Notes: generated by a model from the sequence alone, not told the origin. Positions 7,573 to 16,975 are shown, counted from the stretch's first letter. The stretch: DNA of 64,000 nt from Phycisphaerae bacterium (GCA_028714855.1 JAQTLP010000004.1:1-64000); one strand, 5' to 3'. Made by a program: numbers and translations.

Positions 7573-9549
7573 ATGTCTAAAGATAAATTATCAAAGCGAA
7601 GCAGAGCACAAAGAAAGTGGATAGGAAAGAATAGTTTGTCCCCTGTCGGTAAACCGCCCCCTATAGATTACCAAAAGCTTCGCAGAAACCTTGTAATTAC
7701 AATAATATTCTGGACAATAGGGTTTCTGACCATTCCGGATTTGCTGTTATGGCCTAAAATGGGGCTCGATAACTCCTGGAGGGTCGGATTAAACATGGCA
7801 AGAGTTTCCGGACTCCAGTTCGGCAAGGATATTGTGTTTACCTTTGGTCCTTTGGGGTTTATGTATGATCCTGTTTTCTGCGAATCCGGTGCGTGGCTCA
7901 TCTCGGTTATTTTCAACTTATTTGTGCATTTCCTGCTCATACAGACAATAGTTGTCGTAATGAAAAAGCTTTCTGCCGGTTTATGGGATTATGTGCTGAT
8001 GGGCATAACATTAATGTTCGCATTACCGGTAACGTGCGTGGAATATAAATTGCTGTTCGCCCTGACGGTACTATTGTATTTTTCAATCGTTAGCCAATCC
8101 CCCACGAAACGTTTGTTAATGCTGTGTGTATTTGTGTCTTTTCTGATGGCGGTGGCGAGCCTTGTTAAATTCACCGCGATGCTGATAAGCGCCGGCGTAT
8201 TGATATTTATGGTCATTTTCTACATTTACAAAAAACAGATACTTCTTTTGTGCTGTATGTTATTGAGTTATATAGTTTCTCTCCTGGCATTACTTTTCGC
8301 GGCGGGACAAAAAATTTCCAGCTTTCCGGCATACGTGCTTAACAGCGCAGAAATATCCTCGGGATACAATTCAGCCATGTATTATGAAGGCCCATGGAGG
8401 GATGTTTTTGTCGGTTTTTTTGCAGTAGGGCTGTTAATCTTTCTGATGGTGAGCTCAATATTAAAGAATAAACCCGGTTTGATATCTTTTATCCTTATCA
8501 ACATTGGTTTTTTGTTTGTTAGCTTTAAGCACGGTTTTATCCGTCATGATGCACACATAAATGTTTTTTTTGCTAATACGCTTCTGGTATTCTGCATTAT
8601 ATGGATAGCAAACAAAAAACAATTTACCCTGCTGCAGCGTTGTTTGTCCCTGGCCCTGATATTAGTTTTCATCGGCTTAATTTTCAAAGGTAACCAGAAG
8701 CTGATAATCCCGGATTTGGGGGGAAAATTTAAAATAGTCAGATCGGCGGCAACTTTAGCGACCATGGACGCGACCAGCAAAGCCCGGCTCCTGGAAGGTA
8801 TCAAGCAAAGAGTAAAAGCGACCTATTCGTTGAATAACGAAACTCTTAGGTATGTAGATAACAAGACTGTAGATATAATGCCGTGGGAAATTTCAATGGC
8901 CTTTGCCTACGGTATGAAGTGGACACCCCGGCCTGTTTTTCAGTGTTACAGCGCATACACAGACAAACTCGATATGCTTAATTCCAAATATTTCGAAAGC
9001 GCAGATGCGCCGGAAATATTGCTGTACACCTTCTCGTTTTTCATGGACAAAAGATACCCGCTGTTCGATTCGCCGGCGACTTTCAGAACTATTTTGAGAA
9101 AATATAAACCTGTATTTATAGACAACCAGTATATCGTCCTGCGGAAAGCGGATATTGATACTCCGCCTGCCTCAAAAATAATATCGGTTCTCGATACGGA
9201 AATAGGCAGGCCGATACCGGTGCCAAGAATCAGGGACGGATATTTATTCGCGAATATCGATATGGATTATAATTTAATCGGGAAAATAGCAGAGCTGTTT
9301 TATAAAGTTCCGGGTGTTAAAATTAGAATGACCGGTAATAGAGGTACGTCTGAATACAAATTTATTTTTTCGCCGGCGGGAAACGGTATATTCCTGTCAC
9401 AGTTTGTTGGCGACTCAGGAGAATTATTTAACGTCTGGCAGGGGAAAATGGATGACAGATATGATCTGGACTCGATAACCATAATTGCCGACAGTCCGTA
9501 TTTTTACGGCAAAAATATACGGGTGGAATTTTTCGAAGTTCCACTATGA
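7573..9549 (+). CDS. Membrane protein with large C-terminal soluble domain
   Basis: A 658-residue protein. A basic, Ser/Lys-rich N-terminal tail (about 45 residues) precedes about ten hydrophobic spans up to residue about 380. A soluble region of about 270 residues follows. It has PWEISMAFAYGMKWTPRPVFQ and, later, DKRYPLFDSPATF, a layout seen in lipid-linked-sugar transferase-like proteins with an outward C-terminal domain. No family is certain. It closes the cluster that began at 1962. A 9-base inverted repeat directly after the stop may mark the transcript end. Confidence 0.6.
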   Translation: MSKDKLSKRSRAQRKWIGKNSLSPVGKPPPIDYQKLRRNLVITIIFWTIGFLTIPDLLLWPKMGLDNSWRVGLNMARVSGLQFGKDIVFTFGPLGFMYDPVFCESGAWLISVIFNLFVHFLLIQTIVVVMKKLSAGLWDYVLMGITLMFALPVTCVEYKLLFALTVLLYFSIVSQSPTKRLLMLCVFVSFLMAVASLVKFTAMLISAGVLIFMVIFYIYKKQILLLCCMLLSYIVSLLALLFAAGQKISSFPAYVLNSAEISSGYNSAMYYEGPWRDVFVGFFAVGLLIFLMVSSILKNKPGLISFILINIGFLFVSFKHGFIRHDAHINVFFANTLLVFCIIWIANKKQFTLLQRCLSLALILVFIGLIFKGNQKLIIPDLGGKFKIVRSAATLATMDATSKARLLEGIKQRVKATYSLNNETLRYVDNKTVDIMPWEISMAFAYGMKWTPRPVFQCYSAYTDKLDMLNSKYFESADAPEILLYTFSFFMDKRYPLFDSPATFRTILRKYKPVFIDNQYIVLRKADIDTPPASKIISVLDTEIGRPIPVPRIRDGYLFANIDMDYNLIGKIAELFYKVPGVKIRMTGNRGTSEYKFIFSPAGNGIFLSQFVGDSGELFNVWQGKMDDRYDLDSITIIADSPYFYGKNIRVEFFEVPL

Positions 9550-9550
9550 A

Positions 9551-9598
9551 TTAATATCAAGTTGCTTGCCTAAAGCTTGGCTTGACCTATGATATTAA
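9551..9598. other. Inverted repeat between gene clusters
   Basis: TTAATATCA (9551-9559) and TGATATTAA (9590-9598) are perfect 9-base inverted copies, separated by 30 bases that contain a small CAAG/CTTG match. The element lies 2 bases after the stop of the membrane-protein gene and about 60 bases before the purine permease. There is no T-run after it. It could be a weak terminator, a protein-binding site or an RNA leader. It does not show the conserved core of a purine riboswitch. Confidence 0.35.
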
Positions 9599-9659
9599 AT
9601 CGATGTCTGCATTTAATTAAACAACATTAAAGGAAAATACTGTTCAGAGAGGTAATGAT

Positions 9660-10988
9660 ATGGTCGATTCTCTTTTTCATCTCAAAGAAAAACAAACCAG
9701 CGTAAGGGTTGAGATTGTAGCCGGGCTGACAACATTTCTTACGATGGCCTACATTATATTCTCGCAGCCGAATATTCTCGGCCCCACAGGAATGGACAAG
9801 GATGCTCTTATCGCGGTGACCTGCATCGTATCAGCGATTGCCACGATAATAACGGGTATTTTTGCCAATGCTCCGATAGCTATGGCGCCGGGTATGGGGC
9901 TAAACGCAATCTTTGCATATCTTGTTATTTCGGGCAAGATGGATTGGCAAACGGCTTTGGGGGTTGTGTTTTTGTCGGGTTTGTTTTTTATGGTTTTGAC
10001 TTTGCTGGGATTGAGAAAAAAGATTGTCGAGGCGATACCGGCATCGCTTATTTCGGCTATCGCAGTCGGGATTGGACTTTTTATTACATTTATGGGGCTG
10101 GCAGATTTGGGTATTGTTGTTTCCAATCCGATTACTATTGTTTCGGCAGGGCCAATAACCTCGACGGTCTTAATAGGATTTGCCGGGTTGCTTGTGATGA
10201 TTTATCTGGAGGCGAAGAAAATAAAAGGGTCGCTGCTTGTTGGTATTTTGGTCGCCACGGTTTTAGCGGCTGTCTTCGGGAAGATTGAGATTCCGGAGCG
10301 GTTTATCTCCCTTGATATAGATATCAGCCCTATTGCGCTGAAACTTGATATTATCGGCGCTCTTAAATGGAGCTTTTTCGGCAGCATATTCACGTTGATG
10401 TTTGTAGATATGTTCGACAGTATCGGCACACTTGTTGCCTGCTGCGGCCAGGCCGGCATGGTCGATAAAGATAATAAAATCAAAGGGCTGGACAGGCTTT
10501 TGAGTATCGATGCGGCAGCGACTATGGTCGGGGCATTGTTCGGAACCTCAACTACCACTTCTTACGCCGAGTCGGCAGCAGGTATCGAGCAGGGCGGGCG
10601 AACCGGTTTGACGTCGATTGTTACGGGGCTGCTGTTTCTGTTGGCTTTGTTATTTATACCTGTTGTCCGAATAGTCCCCCAGTATGCGACTGCACCGGCG
10701 CTTATTATGGTCGGGTTATTTATGATGAAAGAGGTAAAAAGAATTAACTTCGCGAATATCGAAGAGGCGTTTCCGGCCTTTATCATTATGGTAATGATAG
10801 CCCTTAGCTACAGCATCAGCGCGGGATTGGCGTTCGGCTTTATATCATTTGTAGTCATAAAGACTGTCTGCGGTAAAATCCGCGAGGTCAAACCCACTAT
10901 GTGGATGATTGCATTACTTTCTATAGGCTTTTTAACACAGGACAGGCTCGGTGAGCTAATCAGCCGGTTAATAAACACTGCAGGATAA
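9660..10988 (+). CDS. NCS2 family (AzgA/PbuG-type) purine permease
   Basis: A nucleobase transporter of 442 residues from the AzgA-like branch, which imports adenine, guanine or hypoxanthine by cation symport. Signatures are the N-terminal VEIVAGLTTFLTMAYIIFSQP, then ANAPIAMAPGMGLNA, a central MFVDMFDSIGTLVA, and the GTSTTTSYAESAAGIEQGGRTGL segment that forms the substrate site. About twelve to fourteen hydrophobic spans are visible. The ATG follows an AGAGG ribosome-binding site. It is not next to purine biosynthesis genes, and the GH105 gene starts 18 bases later. Which base it carries is not decidable. Confidence 0.9.
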   Translation: MVDSLFHLKEKQTSVRVEIVAGLTTFLTMAYIIFSQPNILGPTGMDKDALIAVTCIVSAIATIITGIFANAPIAMAPGMGLNAIFAYLVISGKMDWQTALGVVFLSGLFFMVLTLLGLRKKIVEAIPASLISAIAVGIGLFITFMGLADLGIVVSNPITIVSAGPITSTVLIGFAGLLVMIYLEAKKIKGSLLVGILVATVLAAVFGKIEIPERFISLDIDISPIALKLDIIGALKWSFFGSIFTLMFVDMFDSIGTLVACCGQAGMVDKDNKIKGLDRLLSIDAAATMVGALFGTSTTTSYAESAAGIEQGGRTGLTSIVTGLLFLLALLFIPVVRIVPQYATAPALIMVGLFMMKEVKRINFANIEEAFPAFIIMVMIALSYSISAGLAFGFISFVVIKTVCGKIREVKPTMWMIALLSIGFLTQDRLGELISRLINTAG

Positions 10989-11006
10989 GAAAGGGAAAAT
11001 TTTTAT

Positions 11007-12620
11007 ATGGTTATGTGTTTAAGAAAATATTCGCCTTATTTTTTAATCTTACTAACTATTGCTAACTCATTTATTTGTTCTGCTTGTGCAGGCGAAATCT
11101 TTATTACTTACCAGAAAAATCAGACGCCGGCGGAAATAGGAGAGCGCTTGGTAAAAAATCTGCTTAGCCGCAAAGATTTTATGCTTTATGGAAAGGAAGG
11201 TCTCCATTACGCCGAGGCCTGTACCGGCTATAGTGCATATCGTTTTGCGGCCCTGACCGGTGATAAAGAACTACTTGCCGAACTGGACAAACGCTATGGC
11301 AGCGTGTTCGACACAAACGGGCTTATTTCGACAAAGCCGCACGTCGACCAGGCAGTTATAGGAATTCTGCCGCTGGAAATGTATATGCGAACGCATGATA
11401 AAAAATTTCTTGAGATGGGTTTATCTTTTGCGGACAGACAGTGGCAGGGGCCGCAGGAAGATGGCTTAACGAGCCAGACCCGCTGGTGGATTGATGATAT
11501 GTATATGGTCGGTATGCTGCAGATGCAGGCATACAGGGCGACAGGCGAAATCAAGTATGCAGACAGGGCGGCATTGCAAATCGCCGCATATCTCAAAAAG
11601 CTGCAACAGCCGTCCGGCCTGTTTTACCACGGCCCCGAACATCCTTTCTATTGGGGACGCGGGAATGGCTGGGTGGCTTCAGCCCTGACCGAGGTTCTCA
11701 AATCTTTGCCGCAGGACCACCCCAAAAGAGGCCGGATTATGGATGGTTATCTCAAAATGATGGCGACCCTTCTGAAATATCAGTCTAAAAATGGGATGTG
11801 GCGCCAGTTGATTGACTACAAGCCCGCGTGGGATGAAGGTTCGTGTACCGCGATGTTCACCTATGCGATGATTACGGGAGTTAAAAACGACTGGCTCAAA
11901 GGCGACGAATATCGTCTCGCAGCGCAAAAGGGCTGGGACGCACTTTGCTCGCACCTTGACGGGCAGGCAAACCTCGGCGATATATGTGCCGGCACGGGCC
12001 AGGGGGACAATATCGAATACTATCTTAACAGGCCAAAATCGTCTGGAGACCTGCATGGGCAGGCGCCCTTGCTGTGGTGTGTCTGTGAATTGCTCGATGC
12101 GAATCCGACAATTCAGGCTACTGAACAAATGCAGCAGGATAAAAAAGGAGGCAATGTTATGGAAATAAAAATTACAAGTTCTGCTTTTGCCGAGGGTGGG
12201 ATGATTCCGCCGAAGTACACCTGCGACGGCCAGAGTATTTCGCCGCCTTTGGAATGGGGCGCGGTGCCCGAAGACACCAAGAGTATCGCTCTTATATCAG
12301 ACGACCCGGACGCAGTTGTGGGAACGTGGGTGCACTGGGTTTTGTTTAACCTGCCGGCCGATGCCGGTAAGCTTGAAGAAAACATTCCCCTGGATAAGAC
12401 TTTGCCGAACGGCGCCAGGCAGGGCGTTAATGACTCACGCAGGGTTGGCTATGGCAGCCCCTGTCCGCCGAGCGGAACACACAGGTATTTCTTTAAGATT
12501 TACGCGCTCGATACGAAGCTCGATTTGCCCGCCGGTGCTAACAAAGGCGAATTGCTCAAGGCGATGGAAGGACACATCCTCGGGCAGGGACAGCTAATCG
12601 GCAAATACAAAAGGAAATAA
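11007..12620 (+). CDS. GH105 hydrolase fused in frame to a YbhB/PEBP domain
   Basis: One continuous 537-residue frame. Residues 1-28 look like a signal peptide. Residues about 35-372 form a GH88/GH105-type alpha/alpha barrel. The GH105 family removes the unsaturated galacturonyl residue from rhamnogalacturonan or related oligosaccharides. Catalytic-type [21 protein letters not shown] and the later [10 protein letters not shown] and GTGQGD motifs support it. Residues 385-537 are a complete YbhB/YbcL (Raf kinase inhibitor-like, PEBP) protein with [33 protein letters not shown] and [13 protein letters not shown]. The second domain opens with its own Met at 12159, preceded by GGAGG. It could therefore also be made as a separate 153-residue protein. 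The two domains have no known functional link. Confidence 0.85.
   Translation: MVMCLRKYSPYFLILLTIANSFICSACAGEIFITYQKNQTPAEIGERLVKNLLSRKDFMLYGKEGLHYAEACTGYSAYRFAALTGDKELLAELDKRYGSVFDTNGLISTKPHVDQAVIGILPLEMYMRTHDKKFLEMGLSFADRQWQGPQEDGLTSQTRWWIDDMYMVGMLQMQAYRATGEIKYADRAALQIAAYLKKLQQPSGLFYHGPEHPFYWGRGNGWVASALTEVLKSLPQDHPKRGRIMDGYLKMMATLLKYQSKNGMWRQLIDYKPAWDEGSCTAMFTYAMITGVKNDWLKGDEYRLAAQKGWDALCSHLDGQANLGDICAGTGQGDNIEYYLNRPKSSGDLHGQAPLLWCVCELLDANPTIQATEQMQQDKKGGNVMEIKITSSAFAEGGMIPPKYTCDGQSISPPLEWGAVPEDTKSIALISDDPDAVVGTWVHWVLFNLPADAGKLEENIPLDKTLPNGARQGVNDSRRVGYGSPCPPSGTHRYFFKIYALDTKLDLPAGANKGELLKAMEGHILGQGQLIGKYKRK
12147..12161 (+). promoter_or_regulatory. Internal ribosome-binding site and ATG inside the fusion
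   Basis: GGAGG at 12147-12151 (within an AAAAAAGGAGG run) is followed after 7 bases by ATG at 12159-12161. The site sits exactly at the boundary between the GH105 and PEBP parts and in the same frame. It is the strongest Shine-Dalgarno sequence in the neighbourhood, so separate translation of the PEBP protein is likely. Confidence 0.7.
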
Positions 12621-12664
12621 ACGTCCGGCTTGTTGGTTGTAATTCGGCGGCGTGATTAGGGAAT

Positions 12665-13630
12665 TTAGAGCTTTTGCGCCGCAGAGGCTATGTGCATTCC
12701 AAGCATCATAAGATAGTCCAAATCGGGGAGGCTGTAGTGGTCGTCGCGGAAAGTGTTATTGGCATATAACACGCCAAAACAGCCCGCCGGGCCTACTATA
12801 GGCGCTATCACCACGGAGCGAATCTGGCCTTTTTCATCCTTGGTCATATCTTTCGAGAAGATAAAAAGCAGAAAGTGGCTTTTCTCAATTGCCTCGTTGA
12901 TTTTTTCATTGAGTTTTATATTGCTCAGCTCCAGCGTTTTACCATCCCTGGTTCTGCCGGCGTGATGTGTCATCGGGCCTGCAGGCTCACTTCTCAGTGC
13001 ACACCAGCTATGATATGTCCCGAGCTGTTTTGATATGAGATCCAGTAAGGTCAGCAGCAGCTCATCTGCGTTGCCTGCTTTGTTGATTGCCTCAATGGAC
13101 CGCAGCAAATCCATTCCTCTTTGGGGCGGTAGTCTTATAGGCGGAGCATCCGTCGTATCTAATTTTCTTTCTATAACTTGTGGTACGCCGACTGATACGC
13201 CGGGTGTTCCGGGTGGTGCGGATGCAGCAGGTGCAGCGGCAGGTTCGGATGCGGCAGGCGCAGGTGCAGCGGCTGGTGCAGGAGGTGTTGCGGTTGCGGC
13301 GAGTGTATCATCCAAATGAATTTGTTTTTCAGCTTCTTCACCATCTTTGAGATTGATTTCGATAATGTGGTCGGTTATGCGAAGACAATCGCCGGTTTTA
13401 ATCTCAACCTTGTGAATTGCCAGGTCGTTCAGATATGTCTTATTTGCCGAGTCGAGGTCTTCGACCATCCATTTTCCATCCTGGGTGCTGAAGATTACCG
13501 CGTGCTGTCTTGAGACCGCCGCGTCGTGCAGGAAAACCTGGCTGGATTCCTGCCTGCCTATATAAATAGGTCCCTTGGCGAACCGAAATTCGTTGACAGT
13601 TCGACCGTTTTGTTTTACAACCAAAAGCAC
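12665..13630 (-). CDS. FHA-GAF domain signalling protein
   Basis: A 321-residue cytoplasmic protein. The N-terminal FHA domain (about residues 5-95) binds phosphothreonine peptides. It shows IYIGRQESSQVFLHD, VSRQHAVI and the DLDSANKTYLND end, equivalent to the conserved G-R, S-x-x-H and N-x-T of FHA folds. An Ala/Pro-rich linker (about 115-145) leads to a C-terminal GAF-like sensory domain (about 165-320; HHAGRTRDGKTL, VVIAPIVGPAGCFGVLYAN). FHA-GAF proteins are common in planctomycetes beside kinases, but no kinase is adjacent here. The start is GTG at 13630 with GGGAGGA 6 bases upstream, and a strong promoter lies behind it. Confidence 0.85.
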   Translation of the reverse strand: MLLVVKQNGRTVNEFRFAKGPIYIGRQESSQVFLHDAAVSRQHAVIFSTQDGKWMVEDLDSANKTYLNDLAIHKVEIKTGDCLRITDHIIEINLKDGEEAEKQIHLDDTLAATATPPAPAAAPAPAASEPAAAPAASAPPGTPGVSVGVPQVIERKLDTTDAPPIRLPPQRGMDLLRSIEAINKAGNADELLLTLLDLISKQLGTYHSWCALRSEPAGPMTHHAGRTRDGKTLELSNIKLNEKINEAIEKSHFLLFIFSKDMTKDEKGQIRSVVIAPIVGPAGCFGVLYANNTFRDDHYSLPDLDYLMMLGMHIASAAQKL

Positions 13631-13677
13631 CGAGTGTCCTCCCTATGTTTGGATTATAAAACTCGTACACTCTGTAT

Positions 13678-13706
13678 ATTATGCACAATTTGACGTAATT
13701 TGTCAA
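13678..13706 (-). promoter_or_regulatory. Promoter of the FHA-GAF gene with overlapping inverted repeat
   Basis: Read on the minus strand, TTGACA (13706-13701) and CATAAT (13683-13678) are 17 bases apart, a near-consensus promoter. The -35 box is half of an inverted repeat, TTGAC-7-GTCAA (13690-13706), which could be an operator for this gene or for resB on the other strand. The operator idea is inference. Confidence 0.6.
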
Positions 13707-13737
13707 GTAAAACAATTGCAATTACCGGATTGCTCTG

Positions 13738-14475
13738 ATGGGTATAGAGGCAACCTCTAAGAAAAAGTTAAGACGTGCCGTGATGCGGGTTGTGCCGGCA
13801 ATGGTGGCATTATTGATTTTCCTGTCTATTTACGGCGCGTTTCTCGGTCCATGCCGGGCAAAACCCTTTTTTAACTCACCGGCGTTATCCGTCTATTGGT
13901 TAGCTTTAATGGCTCTTTTGGTAACGGCTTTTGCGGCTTTTTGCAGGCCGATTCGCCTTCCCGGCCTATTTCTGATGCACGGCGGCTGCATTCTCGTTCT
14001 CGCCGGCGCGCTCTGGGGCTCAGGTGCCAGCCTTAAAATCCAAAATCAGCTTTTTGGGACTGATAAAATCCAGGCAGGTCGAATGATAATTTTTAAAGGA
14101 AATGCTGAAAAGCGCATCTGGCTGGAAGACAGCGGCCGTATTAAGGAATTGCCCTTCCATATAAAACTTAATGACTTCCGGATTGAATATTATAAGCCCG
14201 AATCCGTCCGGGATTACATAAGTGACATCCAGGTCGTCAAAGATGGAAGCGTTATCGCGGAAAAAAGCATCGAGGTAAATCACCCGCTCCACTTTGGCGG
14301 GTACCATTTTCACCAGAACTCTTTTGACCCCGAGGCGCACAAATATACTGTTCTTTCTGTTATTTCCGATACGGGTTTAAACCTTGTTTACGCCGGCTAT
14401 CTGTCGCTCGGCATCGGCGTCTTCTGGCATTTCTGGTTAAGACACATTTTTACAAAGCAAGTAAATGGAAATTAA
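13738..14475 (+). CDS. resB: ResB-like cytochrome c biogenesis protein
   Basis: A 245-residue membrane protein of the ResB/Ccs1 type. With CcsA/ResC it moves haem to apocytochrome c outside the membrane (system II). Hydrophobic spans lie at about residues 18-38, 47-67, 75-92 and 216-236. Between the last two is an extracytoplasmic beta-rich domain, with the HPLHFGGYHFHQNSF segment typical of ResB. It is shorter than classical ResB (about 400-540 residues), matching compact forms. It overlaps the next gene by 11 bases, so the pair is translationally coupled. No clear ribosome-binding site precedes the ATG. Confidence 0.8.
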   Translation: MGIEATSKKKLRRAVMRVVPAMVALLIFLSIYGAFLGPCRAKPFFNSPALSVYWLALMALLVTAFAAFCRPIRLPGLFLMHGGCILVLAGALWGSGASLKIQNQLFGTDKIQAGRMIIFKGNAEKRIWLEDSGRIKELPFHIKLNDFRIEYYKPESVRDYISDIQVVKDGSVIAEKSIEVNHPLHFGGYHFHQNSFDPEAHKYTVLSVISDTGLNLVYAGYLSLGIGVFWHFWLRHIFTKQVNGN

Positions 14476-15253
14476 ATACACAATTCAAGGCCTGCTGATT
14501 TACGCTGCTATCGCTGCGTACCTGCTTGCGTTTCTGGCTGTGCTGCTGCGTCACCCGAAAGTCGGCCACGTCTTATACGTATTTGGTTTTGTGGCCGCAG
14601 TTTTGGCTTTCGGGTATCGATGGTATCACGCAGGCCATATACCTTTTCAAAACCTTTTCGAGGTGTTCCTGAGTTTGGGTATGATGATTTATCCGGTCTC
14701 ATTATTTTGCCGGCGTATCCTGCGCGTAGGCGGGTTCTCAGCCGATATGCTCATAGGGGCGATGGTTCTTTTTCCTGCCGGCTTTGTCTTTAGCGCCGAG
14801 CCGCAGCAGTTACCGCCGGCCCTGCAAAGCTGGCTTTTTGTGCCGCATGTCGCCGTCTATATGCTCTCATATATTTTTATGGCCAAAGCTGCCTGCCAGG
14901 CCGTTTGTCAGCTTCGCGGTCAGCAGGGGGACGAACACCTTCTATCCTCTGAAGATGCGACCTATCGTATGATTTGCGCCGGCTTTCCATTATTGACGCT
15001 CGGCCTAATCCTCGGAAGCGTCTGGGGCAAACTCGCCTGGGGCGATTACTGGAACTGGGACCCGAAAGAACTCTGGTCTTTGGCGTCCTGGCTGGTTTAC
15101 GTTGGATATTTCCATTTCCGCTATATGTTTCGCAAGACACATTCCCGCTGGAACAGCATTTGGGCAATTGCCGGTATGGCGGTCATTGTTATAACTTTGC
15201 TTTGGGTGAATCTCTCTAAAATCTTCCTTGGTCTGCACACATACGCAACCTGA
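14465..15253 (+). CDS. ccsA: Cytochrome c biogenesis protein CcsA/ResC
   Basis: The haem-handling partner of ResB (262 residues, about eight spans). The tryptophan-rich WWD-type motif that binds haem is clear: WGDYWNWDPKELWSLASW. Conserved His residues are present in AGHIPFQNLFE, in VPHVAVYMLSYI, and at the C terminus in GLHTYAT. The start at 14465 lies inside the end of resB. No cytochrome c gene is adjacent. The operon ends in repeat-rich DNA. Confidence 0.9.
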   Translation: MEIKYTIQGLLIYAAIAAYLLAFLAVLLRHPKVGHVLYVFGFVAAVLAFGYRWYHAGHIPFQNLFEVFLSLGMMIYPVSLFCRRILRVGGFSADMLIGAMVLFPAGFVFSAEPQQLPPALQSWLFVPHVAVYMLSYIFMAKAACQAVCQLRGQQGDEHLLSSEDATYRMICAGFPLLTLGLILGSVWGKLAWGDYWNWDPKELWSLASWLVYVGYFHFRYMFRKTHSRWNSIWAIAGMAVIVITLLWVNLSKIFLGLHTYAT

Positions 15254-16138
15254 TATTATTGTGCTATAGTGCAAATCAGCCATAGTTAAAACTTTCCCTG
15301 CCTTTTGAATATGCCTGAGGCGGTAAGTGTTTTTAATAGGCCTTTCGACTACGCTCAAGGCAATTTTACCCACCATATAGGCTGGTAAAATTGGCTTTGT
15401 TTGGCTTTGTTTTTGCAACATCGAAAGCTCCGAATTTTTGCTGTAACTGGTTGTCATAGAATTAGTTATATTCATTTTTGGCGTTTTGGAAATTGGCTTT
15501 GTTTGGCATATTTTATGTTCAAAATGATTGAAATCTCCGGTCAAGACAGACGAAAATCGGAGATAAATCCGACATTTTTTAAACGGATAATCCAAATAAA
15601 ATAAACGAAATTTCATAATTCAATTAACCTTAGCCGGAAGGCATTTTTAAGCTCCGCTTAGTTTTAAGTTTTTAGTTTTGAGTTTTTAGTTAATTTGCGG
15701 AGCGATCCCGCCAAAAGACGGCGAGGTCTTCGCTACGCTACGATATTTGAATTGGGCCTATCCGCCAAACGAATGGCGAGATAAACTGGACCTGAAACCT
15801 TGCCCACCGGGGCGATATGCGTTCACCTTCTGGCAAACTGGCGGGTATTATACCAAATTTTGGGCAAAAGTCAAGAAATTAGCCGCGAAAAGGCACAAAA
15901 AACGCAAGAAAAAATTAACCACGAATGGACACGAACAAACACAATTGTTTTACCGCGGAGAGCGCAGAGAACGCAGGCTTAAAGAGTAAGTTAGGAAAAG
16001 GCAGGATACACGGGAAATTTTTGGACCCGCTTGGGGATGGCTTACGCCATTGTAAAATGAACGCGGTTTGGGTAGAATTAGGGGGCAATTCAAAATCTAA
16101 AAATAAAAGGTAAAATAGGTGGCTGAGCCGAGATTCAC
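15254..16138. repeat. Repeat-rich intergenic region
   Basis: No convincing gene in about 880 bases. Bases 15385-15530 carry a dispersed repeat whose reverse strand reads TKPISKTPKMNIT. A second copy is at 29190-29370 (shared DNA words include TTATATTCATTTT and GTTTTGGAAATTGG). At 15660-15700 there is a TTTTTAGTTTTGAG-type simple repeat. Bases 15710-15990 hold a short open frame (CPPGRYAFTFWQTGG) that looks like decayed or repeat DNA. Near 15919 is CCACGAATGGACACGAA and near 15955 CCGCGGAGAGCGCAGAG, phrases of a kind found as scattered repeats. Confidence 0.6.
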
Positions 16139-16672
16139 TTGAGTAATGTAAAGGACTCATCAGAGCACGAATGGCACGAATTTGATTGGGGGCAGGCTCC
16201 TCGAATGCCGATTGGCCCACATAATAAATTGAAACTATATGCTGATGCCTGTATACCTCGCTGTATAATTGAAGAATTGAGAGCAGTGGGGCTACCTGTT
16301 GAGGCTGCAACGGAAATTGGTAATGCAACTCAGCCAGACGAAAACATACTCCAGCAGGCCAAAAAGCTACACAAAATCCTTCTGACTATGGATAGAGATT
16401 TCTGGGACGACCGTAAACATCTACTGCAAAAGGGACCTGGTGTTATTTTTGTGGATATTCCACCTGATCAGGCAACAAAAGCCATTGACGGTCTTGCGAG
16501 ATTTTACACGCTATTCGCAAAGCACTATCCACTTGATTGGTGGGAAAGCATGAAAGCTCGAGTCACCGAGTCCGGATTTGTCCTAAAGTTTCATGCTTGG
16601 GAAGGAAAAATAAAAGAAGAGGAGTTTCGTCTAACGGACAATGGGAAACTTATAACTCGTGCAATCAAATAG
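16139..16672 (+). CDS. DUF5615-type PIN-like nuclease domain protein
   Basis: A 177-residue protein whose middle matches the DUF5615 PIN-like fold found in toxin-antitoxin toxins and Mut7-C proteins. It shows KLYADACIPRCIIEELRAVG with the first acidic residue, then QPDENILQQAK, LLTMDRDFWDD and PGVIFVDIPP. Asp residues in YADA and TMDRDFWDD would form the metal site. The C-terminal third (KFHAWEGKIKEEEFRLT) is outside the usual domain. The start is uncertain: TTG at 16139 has a weak site, while ATG at 16205 follows a GGGGGCAGG stretch and puts the domain at the N terminus. No DUF433-type antitoxin gene precedes it, which is unusual for this family. Confidence 0.7.
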   Translation: MSNVKDSSEHEWHEFDWGQAPRMPIGPHNKLKLYADACIPRCIIEELRAVGLPVEAATEIGNATQPDENILQQAKKLHKILLTMDRDFWDDRKHLLQKGPGVIFVDIPPDQATKAIDGLARFYTLFAKHYPLDWWESMKARVTESGFVLKFHAWEGKIKEEEFRLTDNGKLITRAIK

Positions 16673-16693
16673 ACCGAAGTTGGTTACATTTCC

Positions 16694-16975
16694 TTATCTA
16701 TTGCCTCGAGCACGTTCAGCCATCGCTCGAAAATAACGACTCCCTGATCTCATATTGTATTGCTCCATCTTTTCAGCCGTTCTGTCAAGCATAGCAGCCG
16801 CTTTTTCATTGGGATAAAAAACTTCAGATCCCTCTTGCAGTACTATCGGGGCATTTGAGAGAATCTTAGCATCTTCTTCGTTCTCACACTTAATCCAAAT
16901 GCCTCTGTCATTCTTTACTTCCCATGTACCGTCATCAGATTGCCTTAACGGCAAGGGTTCTACTTTCTTGGTCAT
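16694..16975 (-). CDS. Small hypothetical protein
   Basis: A 93-residue charged soluble protein of no family I recognise. It begins TKKVEPLPLRQ after the Met, then WEVKNDRGIWIKCENEEDAK, and ends in an Arg-rich SRYFRAMAERARGNR helix. A longer frame begins at 17044. The ATG at 16975 is preferred because AAGGAGG lies 6 bases upstream. Downstream it faces the PIN-like gene (22 bases between stops). It follows a small membrane protein on the same strand, probably in one operon. Confidence 0.6.
   Translation of the reverse strand: MTKKVEPLPLRQSDDGTWEVKNDRGIWIKCENEEDAKILSNAPIVLQEGSEVFYPNEKAAAMLDRTAEKMEQYNMRSGSRYFRAMAERARGNR

Noticed and set aside
9550-9659. Purine riboswitch before the permease
   Set aside because: The conserved junction bases of the purine aptamer are not present.
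15005-15616. 203-codon open frame on the minus strand over the end of ccsA
   Set aside because: One half is antisense to ccsA and the other is the dispersed repeat also found near 29.2 kb, so it is not a gene.
15747-15989. 80-codon plus-strand frame (CPPGRYAFTFWQTGG)
   Set aside because: No start signal, ends in simple repeat-like words, and lies in repeat DNA. More likely a decayed or repeat-derived frame than a gene.
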